The notes below the pieces were generated by a model. It was not told the DNA's origin. It ran no database searches and worked only from the letters and a program-made list of their open reading frames with translations. Position numbers and translations under genes: made by a program. 36,955 bases of DNA from Halobacillus litoralis (GTDB lineage: Bacteria; Bacillota; Bacilli; Bacillales; Halobacillaceae). Below are positions 22,626 through 30,320 of the stretch, in pieces; within the stretch, counting starts at the first letter, position 1; each line of letters opens with the position of its first letter. The stretch lies in assembly GCF_009856415.1 (NCBI RefSeq), contig NZ_WMEZ01000015.1, positions 1 through 36,955 on the forward strand, in the 5' to 3' direction.

Positions 22626-23456
22626 TTATCCATATATACTGACCGGTTGTTTCTGTCCCGCTTCCATTTCCTGCCCGATCAAATCATATGTGATCAAGGC
22701 CGGTCGATGGGTGCGGGGATCGGTGACAATCGCCGCATCAATGTTAAATACACGTCTAAGGACAGCCGAAGTCATCACTTCATGTGCGGTCCCTTCCTTC
22801 ATGATTTTGCCGCCATTCAAGGCAACCAGATGGTCAGCGAAACGAGCGGCATGGTTTAGATCGTGAAGCACCATGACGATCGTCCGTCCTTCTTCTTTGT
22901 TCAACTTTTCCAAAAGGGTGAGGACTTCAAGCTGGTGAGCAAGATCCAAATAGGTCGTCGGTTCATCCAATAGCAGCAAATCTGTTCCCTGCGCTAAGGC
23001 CATCGCAATCCATACCTTTTGCCGCTGCCCACCGGACAGCGCATCAATTTGACGTTCAGAAAATTGTTGAACACCCGTGACTTCAAGCGCCCATCGGATG
23101 ATGTCACGGTCTTCATCCGTCAATTTACCGAACCCTCGCTGATGCGGGAAACGCCCGTAAGAAACGAGCTCATAGACCGTCAATCCACTCGGTGCCTGAG
23201 GGGTTTGAGGCAGAACCGCCATCTTCTTGGCAATTTCCTTCGTCGATTCTTTATGAATCGCTTTTCCATCCAGATAGACCACACCTGACTTCGGTTCAAG
23301 TAAGCGCGACATCGTTTTCAAAATTGTCGATTTCCCGCAGCCGTTTGGCCCGATGATCGTTGTGATCTCCCCTTCAGGGATATGCAAGTTCAAATCCTCA
23401 ACAATTTTCACTTCACCATAGGCAATGCCTAAGTCCTTCATGGACATTCTCACCAT
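22626..23456 (-). CDS. Iron-siderophore ABC transporter ATP-binding protein (FecE/FhuC/YusV-like)
   Basis: A 276-residue ABC ATPase of the iron-chelate importer class. Walker A is GPNGCGKST (36-44), the Q-loop region is AVLPQTPQAPSGLTVYELVSYGRFPHQ (the YGRxPH motif is typical of FecE/BtuD-type importers), the signature is ALSGGQ, Walker B is LLLLDEPTTYLD, and the switch His is in MVLHDLNHA. It would power siderophore uptake together with a permease and lipoprotein encoded elsewhere; neither is adjacent. YusV of B. subtilis is likewise an orphan ATPase shared by several siderophore permeases. The ATG at 23456 follows GAGGTG. A Fur box at the promoter (23512-23530) supports iron repression. Confidence 0.9.
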   Translation of the reverse strand: MVRMSMKDLGIAYGEVKIVEDLNLHIPEGEITTIIGPNGCGKSTILKTMSRLLEPKSGVVYLDGKAIHKESTKEIAKKMAVLPQTPQAPSGLTVYELVSYGRFPHQRGFGKLTDEDRDIIRWALEVTGVQQFSERQIDALSGGQRQKVWIAMALAQGTDLLLLDEPTTYLDLAHQLEVLTLLEKLNKEEGRTIVMVLHDLNHAARFADHLVALNGGKIMKEGTAHEVMTSAVLRRVFNIDAAIVTDPRTHRPALITYDLIGQEMEAGQKQPVSIYG

Positions 23457-23511
23457 TTTTGTGCACCTCACCTTTGCGATTTACAAAAATTATATCCGTT
23501 CACGTGTAGAT

Positions 23512-23530
23512 AGTAATAATCATTCTCAAT
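23512..23530. promoter_or_regulatory. Fur box
   Basis: Minus-strand ATTGAGAATGATTATTACT matches the Bacillus Fur box (consensus near TGATAATNATTATCA) at most positions, directly downstream of the -10 and thus over the transcription start. Confidence 0.7.
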
Positions 23531-23532
23531 TA

Positions 23533-23561
23533 ATCGTATACGGAAATCACTTTTTCGTCAA
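23533..23561 (-). promoter_or_regulatory. Promoter of the siderophore ATPase gene
   Basis: Minus strand TTGACG - 17 bp - TACGAT, followed at once by the Fur box and then by about 56 bp to the ribosome binding site. Confidence 0.7.
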
Positions 23562-23572
23562 GGAAGAGCATG

Positions 23573-23608
23573 CAAAAAGAAGTCTCCTTTTAAGACAAGA
23601 AGACTTCT
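23573..23608 (-). terminator. Terminator after the DUF3231 gene
   Basis: Minus-strand stem AGAAGTCT/AGACTTCT with TTTTTG tail, overlapping the stop codon and lying just upstream of the ABC ATPase promoter. Confidence 0.75.
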
Positions 23609-24609
23609 CAGGAAAGTTGATCACGATCGGGAGCAAGCGGCGGTTGTTCCAGCCACCCCTTTTTAATACTCAGAACCGCTCCGTCGGATGCAAACTTGGC
23701 TGTTTCCCATACGAGACGGGCAAATGACAGGGATAAATCTTTTCTTGCGATTTGTGATAAAGCCATTCCGTAATTGGCCAGCCCGCTCGCTGAGGCCATA
23801 CCTGTATGGTAGTGCATCAAACGATCAGAGAAAGGAGGGATTTTTGACTCCGTCACTTCCGGATCCCACAGCTGTGGTGCAGGCAGATCCTCATCTGTCA
23901 GTTGATTGATAAAAATATCGATATGCTTATGGGAGATCTTCTTCCCTCGATGTAGGTATTGCTTCAGATCCTCTGATTTTGCCGACTGGCTGAAGGCAAT
24001 CATCAAAGATTTCCCGAGCATGTTTGTATCCAAATTCACATAAAGCTCTTTGATTTCCTGCGCAGAGACTGACCTTTGCTTCCCTCTTAATTTCCCAAGG
24101 AAGGCTGTATCTTCGACAAAAGAAATCTCTGTCGGAATCGGAATGCTCGGTGTACGAATGACGATCCCTTTTTCAAGTAGTGCTTCAACCGCATCATTGA
24201 AGACCTTCACATATTCCTCCATGTTTTTCTTAAGAAACATTCGAATGTCTCTCCGGTGGGAAGCAAAGAGCGCATTGGAATAATTGATGATGGACGTCCG
24301 GCTCATTTCTTTCAGGTAGAACAAATAAAACTTATCTGAGAACATCCGCGGCGCTTCCAGAAAAACATCCTGCTCGCCGAAACCATGGGGAACTTTCATC
24401 CCTTCTTGAGTAAATATTTCTTGATAAGCTGAAATTCTTTCCTTGATCAGCTTCGCGTTTTCTCCAAGCAATTGTTTCGCATCCCTGTCCAAGACATGAT
24501 GCTGGAAGCTTTCCATAACCACATCAAGCATCGTTTCTCCTATGTATCCAGCCCATAAGACCCCGATTTCACCTGATGTTAGTGGAACGATACGACCATC
24601 CTGACTCAT
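23608..24609 (-). CDS. DUF3231 family protein (tandem ferritin-like bundles)
   Basis: A 333-residue protein of the Bacillales DUF3231 family, which contains two related helical bundles. Each half begins with a similar phrase (LTSGEIGVLWAGYIGETMLDVVMESF at residue ~10, and a second block around SVSAQEIKELYVNLDTNMLGKSLMIAF). His- and Glu-rich helices suggest a ferritin-like fold, but metal binding is not established. Members are common and multi-copy in spore formers, and function is unknown. The ATG at 24609 follows GAGGTG; it starts 11 bases after the stop of the small acidic gene upstream, so the two form an operon. Confidence 0.85.
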   Translation of the reverse strand: MSQDGRIVPLTSGEIGVLWAGYIGETMLDVVMESFQHHVLDRDAKQLLGENAKLIKERISAYQEIFTQEGMKVPHGFGEQDVFLEAPRMFSDKFYLFYLKEMSRTSIINYSNALFASHRRDIRMFLKKNMEEYVKVFNDAVEALLEKGIVIRTPSIPIPTEISFVEDTAFLGKLRGKQRSVSAQEIKELYVNLDTNMLGKSLMIAFSQSAKSEDLKQYLHRGKKISHKHIDIFINQLTDEDLPAPQLWDPEVTESKIPPFSDRLMHYHTGMASASGLANYGMALSQIARKDLSLSFARLVWETAKFASDGAVLSIKKGWLEQPPLAPDRDQLS

Positions 24610-24619
24610 GTTCGTCACC

Positions 24620-24838
24620 TCACAAATATCGTTGAGCTGTTGAAAAGTATTGAAACCAAAAACGGAATTCATCAAAGAATACGGCCGGGGTCAATTCAAT
24701 GTTGTCGAAAAAGTCCTCCAACACCTCTTCCTCTACCTCATCCAGCAGACCGGTAACATACAAAGGGGTTTGAAAGCGGCTGTACACCTCTCCATATCCG
24801 TAGGTTTCAAAGACGTCTTTCATTTGTTCTTCCGTCAT
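24620..24838 (-). CDS. Small acidic protein co-transcribed with DUF3231
   Basis: A 72-residue acidic protein (MTEEQMKDVFETYGYGEVYSR..., then a Glu/Asp-rich ...DEVEEEVLEDFFDNIELTPAVFFDEF). AAAGGAG stands 7 bases before ATG 24838. The gene ends 10 bases before the DUF3231 start. The many Phe/Tyr among acidic residues hint at a helical partner-binding protein. I recognise no family. Being immediately upstream of DUF3231 suggests a functional pair. Confidence 0.6.
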   Translation of the reverse strand: MTEEQMKDVFETYGYGEVYSRFQTPLYVTGLLDEVEEEVLEDFFDNIELTPAVFFDEFRFWFQYFSTAQRYL

Positions 24839-24914
24839 CAGCGCACACTCCTTTCCTCTAGGGTGGCACGATTTCTCCTCTCGTATTCCATTTTCCTTAT
24901 TAACTGTTCAAGAT

Positions 24915-25516
24915 GCTTCGGGCTTCGTTGCTGATTTGAGCGTCAGGGGTGGCAGGGAAGCAACTCGTCTAGCTCCATCGCCCAGACACTCGCGTCATAA
25001 GCAGAACAGCAAAGGAATGAAAGGGCACATTCCGTTGCTGTTCTGCTTATGCCAGTCGTGTCTACCAGGGCGATTCCGCATTTGAACACTTTCCTGTGGG
25101 GGAGCGCCGAGCTTCCTCGGACTCCGTCCTGCGGGATCTCGCCTGTCTCCTTCTCCCACGGGAGTCTCGCAGCTTCCCAACCACCCCATTCGATGTTTGA
25201 GAAACGACCCCCTATACCTAGATGGAGCGTCTTCCACCCTCCTTTTACAGTCATCATTAAGCGCGCTGTAGCAGCAATTTTTTATAGAACGTCCACAGAC
25301 TTCTACATCCCGACAGATCCAGAAAGCTCTGCTATTTTTAGAATGGTTTCGAGGCACTGATAGGGCAAAGGGGTGAAGGGGAATGGCGAGACTCCTGCGG
25401 GAACGAAGTGCATGATGAGACCCCACAGGACGCAGTCCTAGGAGGCTCACCGCGCTCCCGCGGAAAGCGATTCATTCCCCGCAGCCCCACCCACTCAACA
25501 AAACTCTCGAAACTGA
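24915..25516. repeat. Composite inverted intergenic repeat, copy A (MITE-like)
   Basis: About 600 bp with no gene. The ends are related inverted repeats (left TTCGGGCTTCGTTG..., right ...CTCGAAACTGAG, whose complement is CTCAGTTTCGAG). Inside are two oppositely oriented copies of a ~110-bp module: one on the minus strand (about 25080-25190) and one on the plus (about 25372-25492). Each contains GCGAGACTCC, GGACG(C/G)AGTCC and GAGGAGGCTC-like blocks. A long hairpin (24978-25073) is inserted in the left half. Copy B is at 31856-32255. I recall such modules as common in Bacillaceae intergenic DNA but cannot name the family. Confidence 0.75.
24978..25073. repeat. Long hairpin within repeat copy A
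   Basis: Arms 24996-25019 and 25028-25051 pair at 23 of 24 positions around an 8-base loop. Pairing resumes outside with AGACAC and TCGCCC segments on both sides. There is no T tail, so it is not a terminator; it is a structured insert or the core of a nested palindromic element. Confidence 0.8.
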
Positions 25517-25596
25517 GTCTTCCGGAAAGGGAGCTTATCTGGAAGTATGGAGATGAGGTATAATGGTAGAAAAGTCAGGGAAGAGGAGTGGTGAAG

Positions 25597-26076
25597 GTGC
25601 CTGTGATTATTCATCGAACATATATCGAAGCACCTCCCCATGTGTGCTTCGATCTCGCGAGAAATGTGGATGTGCACACACAGACCACCAGTAAAACGAA
25701 TGAAATAGCAGTGGCTGGAGTGACAGAAGGTTGGATGGAACAAGGAGACGAAGTAACGTGGGAAGCGACACACTTTGGCATTCGTCAACGGCTGACGGCG
25801 CGGATCACAGAAATGGACCGGCCGCATCATTTTGTTGATGTGATGGTGAAAGGCGCTTTCCATTCGTTCACCCATACCCATGAGTTCTTTGAACAAGGAG
25901 AAGGCACAGTGATGGTGGATACGTTCGACTATCGATCACCACTCGGCCCCCTTGGTTCGATTGCCGACCGTCTTTTCCTAGAAAAATATATGAAAGGTTT
26001 TATCGTACGTCGTGCCCATGAATTGAAAAAAATGGCGGAATACGAAAAAGACCCAGAGTTGAACTCTGAGCCTTAA
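25597..26076 (+). CDS. SRPBCC family protein (START-like ligand-binding fold)
   Basis: A 159-residue protein of the SRPBCC/polyketide-cyclase-like superfamily (COG4276 type). It shows the typical opening HRTYIEAPPHVCFDLARNVDVHTQTTSKT, a middle MDRPHHFVDVMVKGAFHSFTHTHEF and the C-terminal helix FLEKYMKGFIVRRAHELKKM. The fold forms a hydrophobic pocket; ligand and function of this subgroup are unknown. Two nearby GTG starts exist; 25597 is chosen because GAGGAG is 8 bases upstream, against 2 bases for 25591. The gene begins 80 bp after repeat copy A and converges with the acylase gene, with 4 bases between stops. Confidence 0.75.
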   Translation: MPVIIHRTYIEAPPHVCFDLARNVDVHTQTTSKTNEIAVAGVTEGWMEQGDEVTWEATHFGIRQRLTARITEMDRPHHFVDVMVKGAFHSFTHTHEFFEQGEGTVMVDTFDYRSPLGPLGSIADRLFLEKYMKGFIVRRAHELKKMAEYEKDPELNSEP

Positions 26077-26080
26077 CTCG

Positions 26081-28435
26081 TTATGGATTAATGGTCAGAA
26101 CATCACCTTTCACATCATCTGTGGAGGTCAGGTGATACTCCCCTTCCACCCAATCCTCCAGTTGGTCATGATACCAGTCGCTTCTAAAATGACCGGATTG
26201 TCCTGGTCCGACCACATGATACGATTCGGTCGGATTATCCATATCGATGACAAAACGCCACGATGCCCCGTGATTGACGAGCCCTTCGCTGTTGAAACCA
26301 GCGGCACGGACGGTCACTCGGCTGCCACTGACTGGATGAGGATCGCCCGAATTCAGGAAGCGATCCAGGAATCCGATGCTTGAAAGTGGATGAGTAAATT
26401 CAACAGCATGCGCTTCTCCCCATGCCCAATCAGAAGGATCTTCCCCATACTCTTCCGACACTTCCTTTACAGTCGCTTGAAAAGCATCGGTAACCAATGT
26501 TTCCATGCCTCCTGCTTTTTGGACCCAGCGTGACTCATCGCCTTTCCTCAGCAACTCATCCGTCGTCTGCCCGGACCCTTCGAAAAATTTTTGGATTTCC
26601 CTGGACAGATCCACGTTGTATAGCTCATCCTCGATATTCGCCATCCAACGGTGGAAAACCAATGGCTGGGCGAGCGCTCGATCATCCTCCCTGTTCCATT
26701 CTTCCATCCGTGCGAGGGTTTCTTTTTCAAGGGATGTCATAGGATCCACCCGTTCCATCAAAAGGGGTAAAAACTCTTCTGCCTGAAGGTTTTTTACATC
26801 CATCTGCATCGCTTGGAATTGTTCGGGCGTCAACTCATTTTCTCCTTCAAGCATTTGGCTGATCCGCGCATAACGATAAGGCTGGGCCCAATTGTGGCTG
26901 ATATGGTAAGGGTAGTCCTCCGTCGTAATTTTATTGTTCGCGGTCGCAATGAATCCTTCTTCTGGGTTGACCACCCGCGGCAGTTCATCAAAAGGAACAA
27001 ACCCCTGCCACTCATCCTCAGATTCCCAACCTCGCATCGGAAGCAACGCATCATCTGGTTCATTGTAAATCGGCACCTGGCCATTCGCCTTGTAGGCAAT
27101 CGTTCCGTCTTTACTTGCAAAAACGAAATTCTGTGTCGGGACAAGGAATTTTTCCAATCCTTTTTCAAACGACTCCCAATCATCAGCCCGGTTCATTTCA
27201 AGCACAGCTTCCAGTTCGGTTGTCGCATCAAGAGCGGTCCATCGTAACGAGAGCAGCGTATCTTTTCCAGACTCCCCTGCATAGTCGCTGATCACCGGCC
27301 CATGACGGGTCTCCACAACTTCAAGTTCAACAGGATCGCCGTCTTTCACGTCAATCGTTTCTGTGAACACCTCCGCTTCTTCCCATTCATCTTCGTATAA
27401 AAATTGGTGCGGATTCTCAGGATGCCTTTTTTCTAAGTATAACTGCTGTACATCAGGACCGACGTTCGTCACACCCCAGGCGATATTGTCGTTATGGCCG
27501 AGGATGATGCCAGGAATACCTGCGAAGATGACGCCGGAAACGTTGTAACCGGGTGCTTCCAAATGCATCTGATACCAGATGGATGGAGTCGCCATTCCAA
27601 GGTGAGGGTCATCCGCAAGCATCGGAGAACCCGATGCCGTCCGATCTCCGCTCACGACCCAATTGTTGCTGCCATTGAACTCGTTCGGAATGATGACATT
27701 GGCAAAGCTTTTTTCAATATCGACAGCGTCTTTTTCAGCAAGAACCGTCGGGGCGTCTTCTGGATACGTCGGGAACAGTTCATACGCTTCCTCTTCTGAA
27801 AAATTTTGCAGCAAATAATAGTTGAAGGCCTGGCGCTCCCAGTGGCCGCCAAGGTCGAACGCCATGTATTTCCCGATCGTCAACGAATCGAGCGGTGTCC
27901 ACGGTTCCGGGTCAATGTTCATCATCGCAAACTCAGGAGGCAATGGTTCGTTTTCCATGAACGCGTTGACTCCTTCTGCAAACGCCTCCAGCCGTTCGTT
28001 GGCTTCATCAGAATAAACGGCCAGCGATTTTTCGGCTGCACGCCTCAGCCCGAGCGTTCGGAAATACCGGTCCTGATCGACCGTGGCCTCCCCGACAACT
28101 TCACTCAGCCGGCCGGACGCCTGCCTGCGTGCAAGCTCCATTTGAAAAAGCCGGTCCTGCGCCTGGACATAGCCCTGGGCACGGAAGACATCAAGTTCGT
28201 TTTCAGCCTGGATATGTGGCACCCCCTGGTCGTCCCTCGTCACGGTTACAGAAGCTTCCAGTGCGGCAAGTGATGCCTCCCCTTCGGTCTCGGGTAAACT
28301 CCTTAATGTGTAAGCGTTTACAAAAATCACAGCACTAACGATCAATAACACGATGATTCCGAGCGTCATCCAGGTCGCCTTTTTCCACCGTGGTCTCTTT
28401 TTTTTCTGTGGATCGATCTGTCTAGCTGTCCCCAT
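26081..28435 (-). CDS. Penicillin acylase family protein (Ntn hydrolase), membrane-anchored
   Basis: A 784-residue precursor of an N-terminal-nucleophile amidase. Residues 21-41 form a signal anchor after a Lys/Arg-rich start. The alpha-chain region includes VTVTRDDQGVPHIQAENELDVFRAQGYVQAQDRLFQMEL, the family opening. The spacer ends and the beta chain begins at Ser256 in FNGSNNWVVSGDRTASGSPMLADDPHL, where autocleavage would expose the catalytic Ser. HLGMATPSIWYQMHLEAPGYNVSG follows as usual. Relatives hydrolyse penicillins, acyl-homoserine lactones or other N-acyl compounds; substrate cannot be read from sequence. The ATG at 28435 has GGAGG 7 bases upstream. It is a single gene, divergent from the aldo/keto reductase. 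Confidence 0.9.
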   Translation of the reverse strand: MGTARQIDPQKKKRPRWKKATWMTLGIIVLLIVSAVIFVNAYTLRSLPETEGEASLAALEASVTVTRDDQGVPHIQAENELDVFRAQGYVQAQDRLFQMELARRQASGRLSEVVGEATVDQDRYFRTLGLRRAAEKSLAVYSDEANERLEAFAEGVNAFMENEPLPPEFAMMNIDPEPWTPLDSLTIGKYMAFDLGGHWERQAFNYYLLQNFSEEEAYELFPTYPEDAPTVLAEKDAVDIEKSFANVIIPNEFNGSNNWVVSGDRTASGSPMLADDPHLGMATPSIWYQMHLEAPGYNVSGVIFAGIPGIILGHNDNIAWGVTNVGPDVQQLYLEKRHPENPHQFLYEDEWEEAEVFTETIDVKDGDPVELEVVETRHGPVISDYAGESGKDTLLSLRWTALDATTELEAVLEMNRADDWESFEKGLEKFLVPTQNFVFASKDGTIAYKANGQVPIYNEPDDALLPMRGWESEDEWQGFVPFDELPRVVNPEEGFIATANNKITTEDYPYHISHNWAQPYRYARISQMLEGENELTPEQFQAMQMDVKNLQAEEFLPLLMERVDPMTSLEKETLARMEEWNREDDRALAQPLVFHRWMANIEDELYNVDLSREIQKFFEGSGQTTDELLRKGDESRWVQKAGGMETLVTDAFQATVKEVSEEYGEDPSDWAWGEAHAVEFTHPLSSIGFLDRFLNSGDPHPVSGSRVTVRAAGFNSEGLVNHGASWRFVIDMDNPTESYHVVGPGQSGHFRSDWYHDQLEDWVEGEYHLTSTDDVKGDVLTINP

Positions 28436-28544
28436 TCCCCCACCTCCAGAACTTTTCTCCATTATATCTCATTTTCGAGAAAATAGATTAAAAAAATTCG
28501 GAACGGGAATGGGACGAATGTGTTTGATTATGGAGGTGTAAAAA

Positions 28545-29549
28545 ATGGAAAAAATCAAAATTAGCGATACATCCATGGAAGCGAGCCGCATCGGCCTTGG
28601 CACATGGGCGATCGGCGGCTGGATGTGGGGCGGCACGGATGAAGAACAATCCGTGAAAACCATCCACTCCGCGCTTGACCAGGGCATCAACTTGATCGAT
28701 ACCGCACCTGCTTATGGGTTCGGACGCTCAGAAGAAATCATCGGAAAAGCCGTGGAACAATATGGACGACGCGAAGACCTACTGCTTGCGACGAAAGTGG
28801 GCATCGACTGGAACGAAGACTCCGTTTTCCGTAATGACAGCAAAGAGCGCATCCATAAGGAAGTCGAAGATTCACTGAAACGATTGAAAACCGATTACAT
28901 CGATATTTATCAGGTCCACTGGCCGGATCCGATCACACCGATCCACGAAACAGCGGAAGCTCTGTCCTACTTGTACAAACAAGGAAAAATACGCGCCATC
29001 GGTGTCAGCAACTTCTCACCAGAACAGATGGATACGTTCCGGGAAGCGGCACCGCTGCACACGTTGCAACCGCCGTACAATCTGTTCGAACGGGACATCG
29101 AGTCGAAAACACTGCCTTACGTGCAGGACCATAACATCACGACCATCTCCTACGGCTCCTTATGCCGTGGACTGTTGTCAGGAAAAATGTCGACGAACCG
29201 TGAGTTCGAAGGCGACGATTTGAGAAACAATGATCCAAAATTCCAACAGCCACGCTTTAAGCAGTACTTGAACGCCGTAAGCGAACTTGAACAGCTCGCT
29301 GAAAACCGTTTCGGCAAAAGCGTGCTGCAGCTAGCCATCCGCTGGGTCCTTGACCAGCCAGGATCCGGCATTGCCCTTATGGGAGGCCGCCGTCCGGATC
29401 AGCTCAATCCGGTTGACGACGTCGACAGCTTTACCATCGATGAAGAAACGAAACGCGACATTGATGAGATTTTACTGAAACACGTCAACGATCCAGTGGG
29501 ACCGGAGTTCATGGCTCCCCCTGACCGTCAGGAATTAGGATTAAAATAA
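28545..29549 (+). CDS. Aldo/keto reductase
   Basis: A 334-residue NADPH-dependent TIM-barrel oxidoreductase of the YhdN/IolS (AKR11-like) group. The catalytic tetrad is visible: Asp52 and Tyr57 (IDTAPAYGFG), Lys84 (LATKVG) and His125 (YQVHWPDP). IRAIGVSNF and the C-terminal cofactor segment (GSGIALMGGRRPDQL) are as expected. It would reduce aldehydes or ketones such as methylglyoxal or sugars. ATG 28545 follows GGAGGTG. A strong terminator lies right after the stop, so it is monocistronic. YhdN-type enzymes are often sigma-B controlled; no clear sigma-B site was found. Confidence 0.92.
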   Translation: MEKIKISDTSMEASRIGLGTWAIGGWMWGGTDEEQSVKTIHSALDQGINLIDTAPAYGFGRSEEIIGKAVEQYGRREDLLLATKVGIDWNEDSVFRNDSKERIHKEVEDSLKRLKTDYIDIYQVHWPDPITPIHETAEALSYLYKQGKIRAIGVSNFSPEQMDTFREAAPLHTLQPPYNLFERDIESKTLPYVQDHNITTISYGSLCRGLLSGKMSTNREFEGDDLRNNDPKFQQPRFKQYLNAVSELEQLAENRFGKSVLQLAIRWVLDQPGSGIALMGGRRPDQLNPVDDVDSFTIDEETKRDIDEILLKHVNDPVGPEFMAPPDRQELGLK

Positions 29550-29557
29550 TGGATGGC

Positions 29558-29587
29558 CGGACCCTCCCTCGTGGAGGGTCCGTTTTT
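29558..29587 (+). terminator. Terminator after the aldo/keto reductase gene
   Basis: A 10-bp perfect stem CGGACCCTCC/GGAGGGTCCG with 5-base loop and T5 tail, 8 bases after the stop. Confidence 0.9.
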
Positions 29588-29739
29588 ACGTTACAGGACA
29601 TTGATATAGAGTCAGGGGGCATTGTCTAGGTGTTAGAGGACAATACCTGCCAGGCTGAGAAAACCTATAAAAGTTTAGAAACTTTTATTCTCGTCAATCG
29701 TATAAAGGAGAGAAACAGAAACTCAGGAGGTACACGTTT

Positions 29740-30216
29740 ATGGATATTTTGATATGGGTGATCATCATCGCCTGTTTCATTGCTAGTTTTGCATCCGTCA
29801 TTTTTCCAATCATACCGGCACCGCTCGTGCTGTGGATCGGATTCCTTGCTTACGCGTTTTTCATCAATGGCAGCGGACTTTCGGTCTTCTTCTGGATCGG
29901 AGCGGTCGTTTTAACCATACTGCTCATCGTCTCTGACATCATCGCCAACAGCTACTTCGTGAAAAAATACGGTGGAAGCAAATGGGGCGAGCGATCGGCG
30001 GCGATTGGTGTGATCATTGGATCGTTCATTATTCCGCCGTTCGGCATCATCGTCATTCCTTTCGTGCTTGTCATCATTGTGGAACTTGTACAAAAACGAT
30101 CGTCGGAAGAAGCGTTCAAAGCAGCCATCGGTTCTCTGTTCGGATTTCTCAGCGGGACGGTTGCCAAGATCATTATTCAGGCGATTCTCATTATCTGGTT
30201 TTTCTTTGACATTTAA
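29740..30216 (+). CDS. DUF456 family membrane protein
   Basis: A 158-residue protein of four to five transmembrane segments with Gly-rich turns, matching DUF456 (YqgC-like): FASVIFPIIPAPLVLWIGFLAY, then IVSDIIANSYFVKKYGGSKWGERSAAIGVIIGSFIIPPFGIIVIPF, then a final membrane helix after EAFKAAIGSLFGFLSGTVAK. These small inner-membrane proteins have no established function. CAGGAGG precedes ATG 29740. The leader (29588-29739) contains overlapping inverted repeats (ATTGTC/GACAAT at 29621-29644) but no promoter I can defend. A bidirectional terminator follows. Confidence 0.85.
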   Translation: MDILIWVIIIACFIASFASVIFPIIPAPLVLWIGFLAYAFFINGSGLSVFFWIGAVVLTILLIVSDIIANSYFVKKYGGSKWGERSAAIGVIIGSFIIPPFGIIVIPFVLVIIVELVQKRSSEEAFKAAIGSLFGFLSGTVAKIIIQAILIIWFFFDI

Positions 30217-30222
30217 GTACAA

Positions 30223-30259
30223 TAAAAAAATCTCAGAGTTTATGGCTCTGAGATTTTTT
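30223..30259. terminator. Bidirectional terminator between DUF456 and TerC genes
   Basis: Stem AATCTCAGAG/CTCTGAGATT flanked by A7 and T6 runs, between convergent genes. Confidence 0.9.
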
Positions 30260-30320
30260 GTGCGTGATGTTTATCTACCTGTTGTTTCTTTTACATTCGT
30301 TTCGTAGATATAGGGGCATT

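Noticed and set aside
22334-22642. 102-codon plus frame
   Set aside because: Runs through the ABC ATPase terminator and its C-terminal codons; no binding site or recognisable family.
24943-25450. Minus- and plus-strand open frames inside repeat A
   Set aside because: They follow the structured repeat, contain no domain, lack binding sites and are not shared in frame with repeat B.
25495-25896. 133-codon minus frame
   Set aside because: Antisense to the SRPBCC gene; no domain and starts inside conserved codons of that gene.
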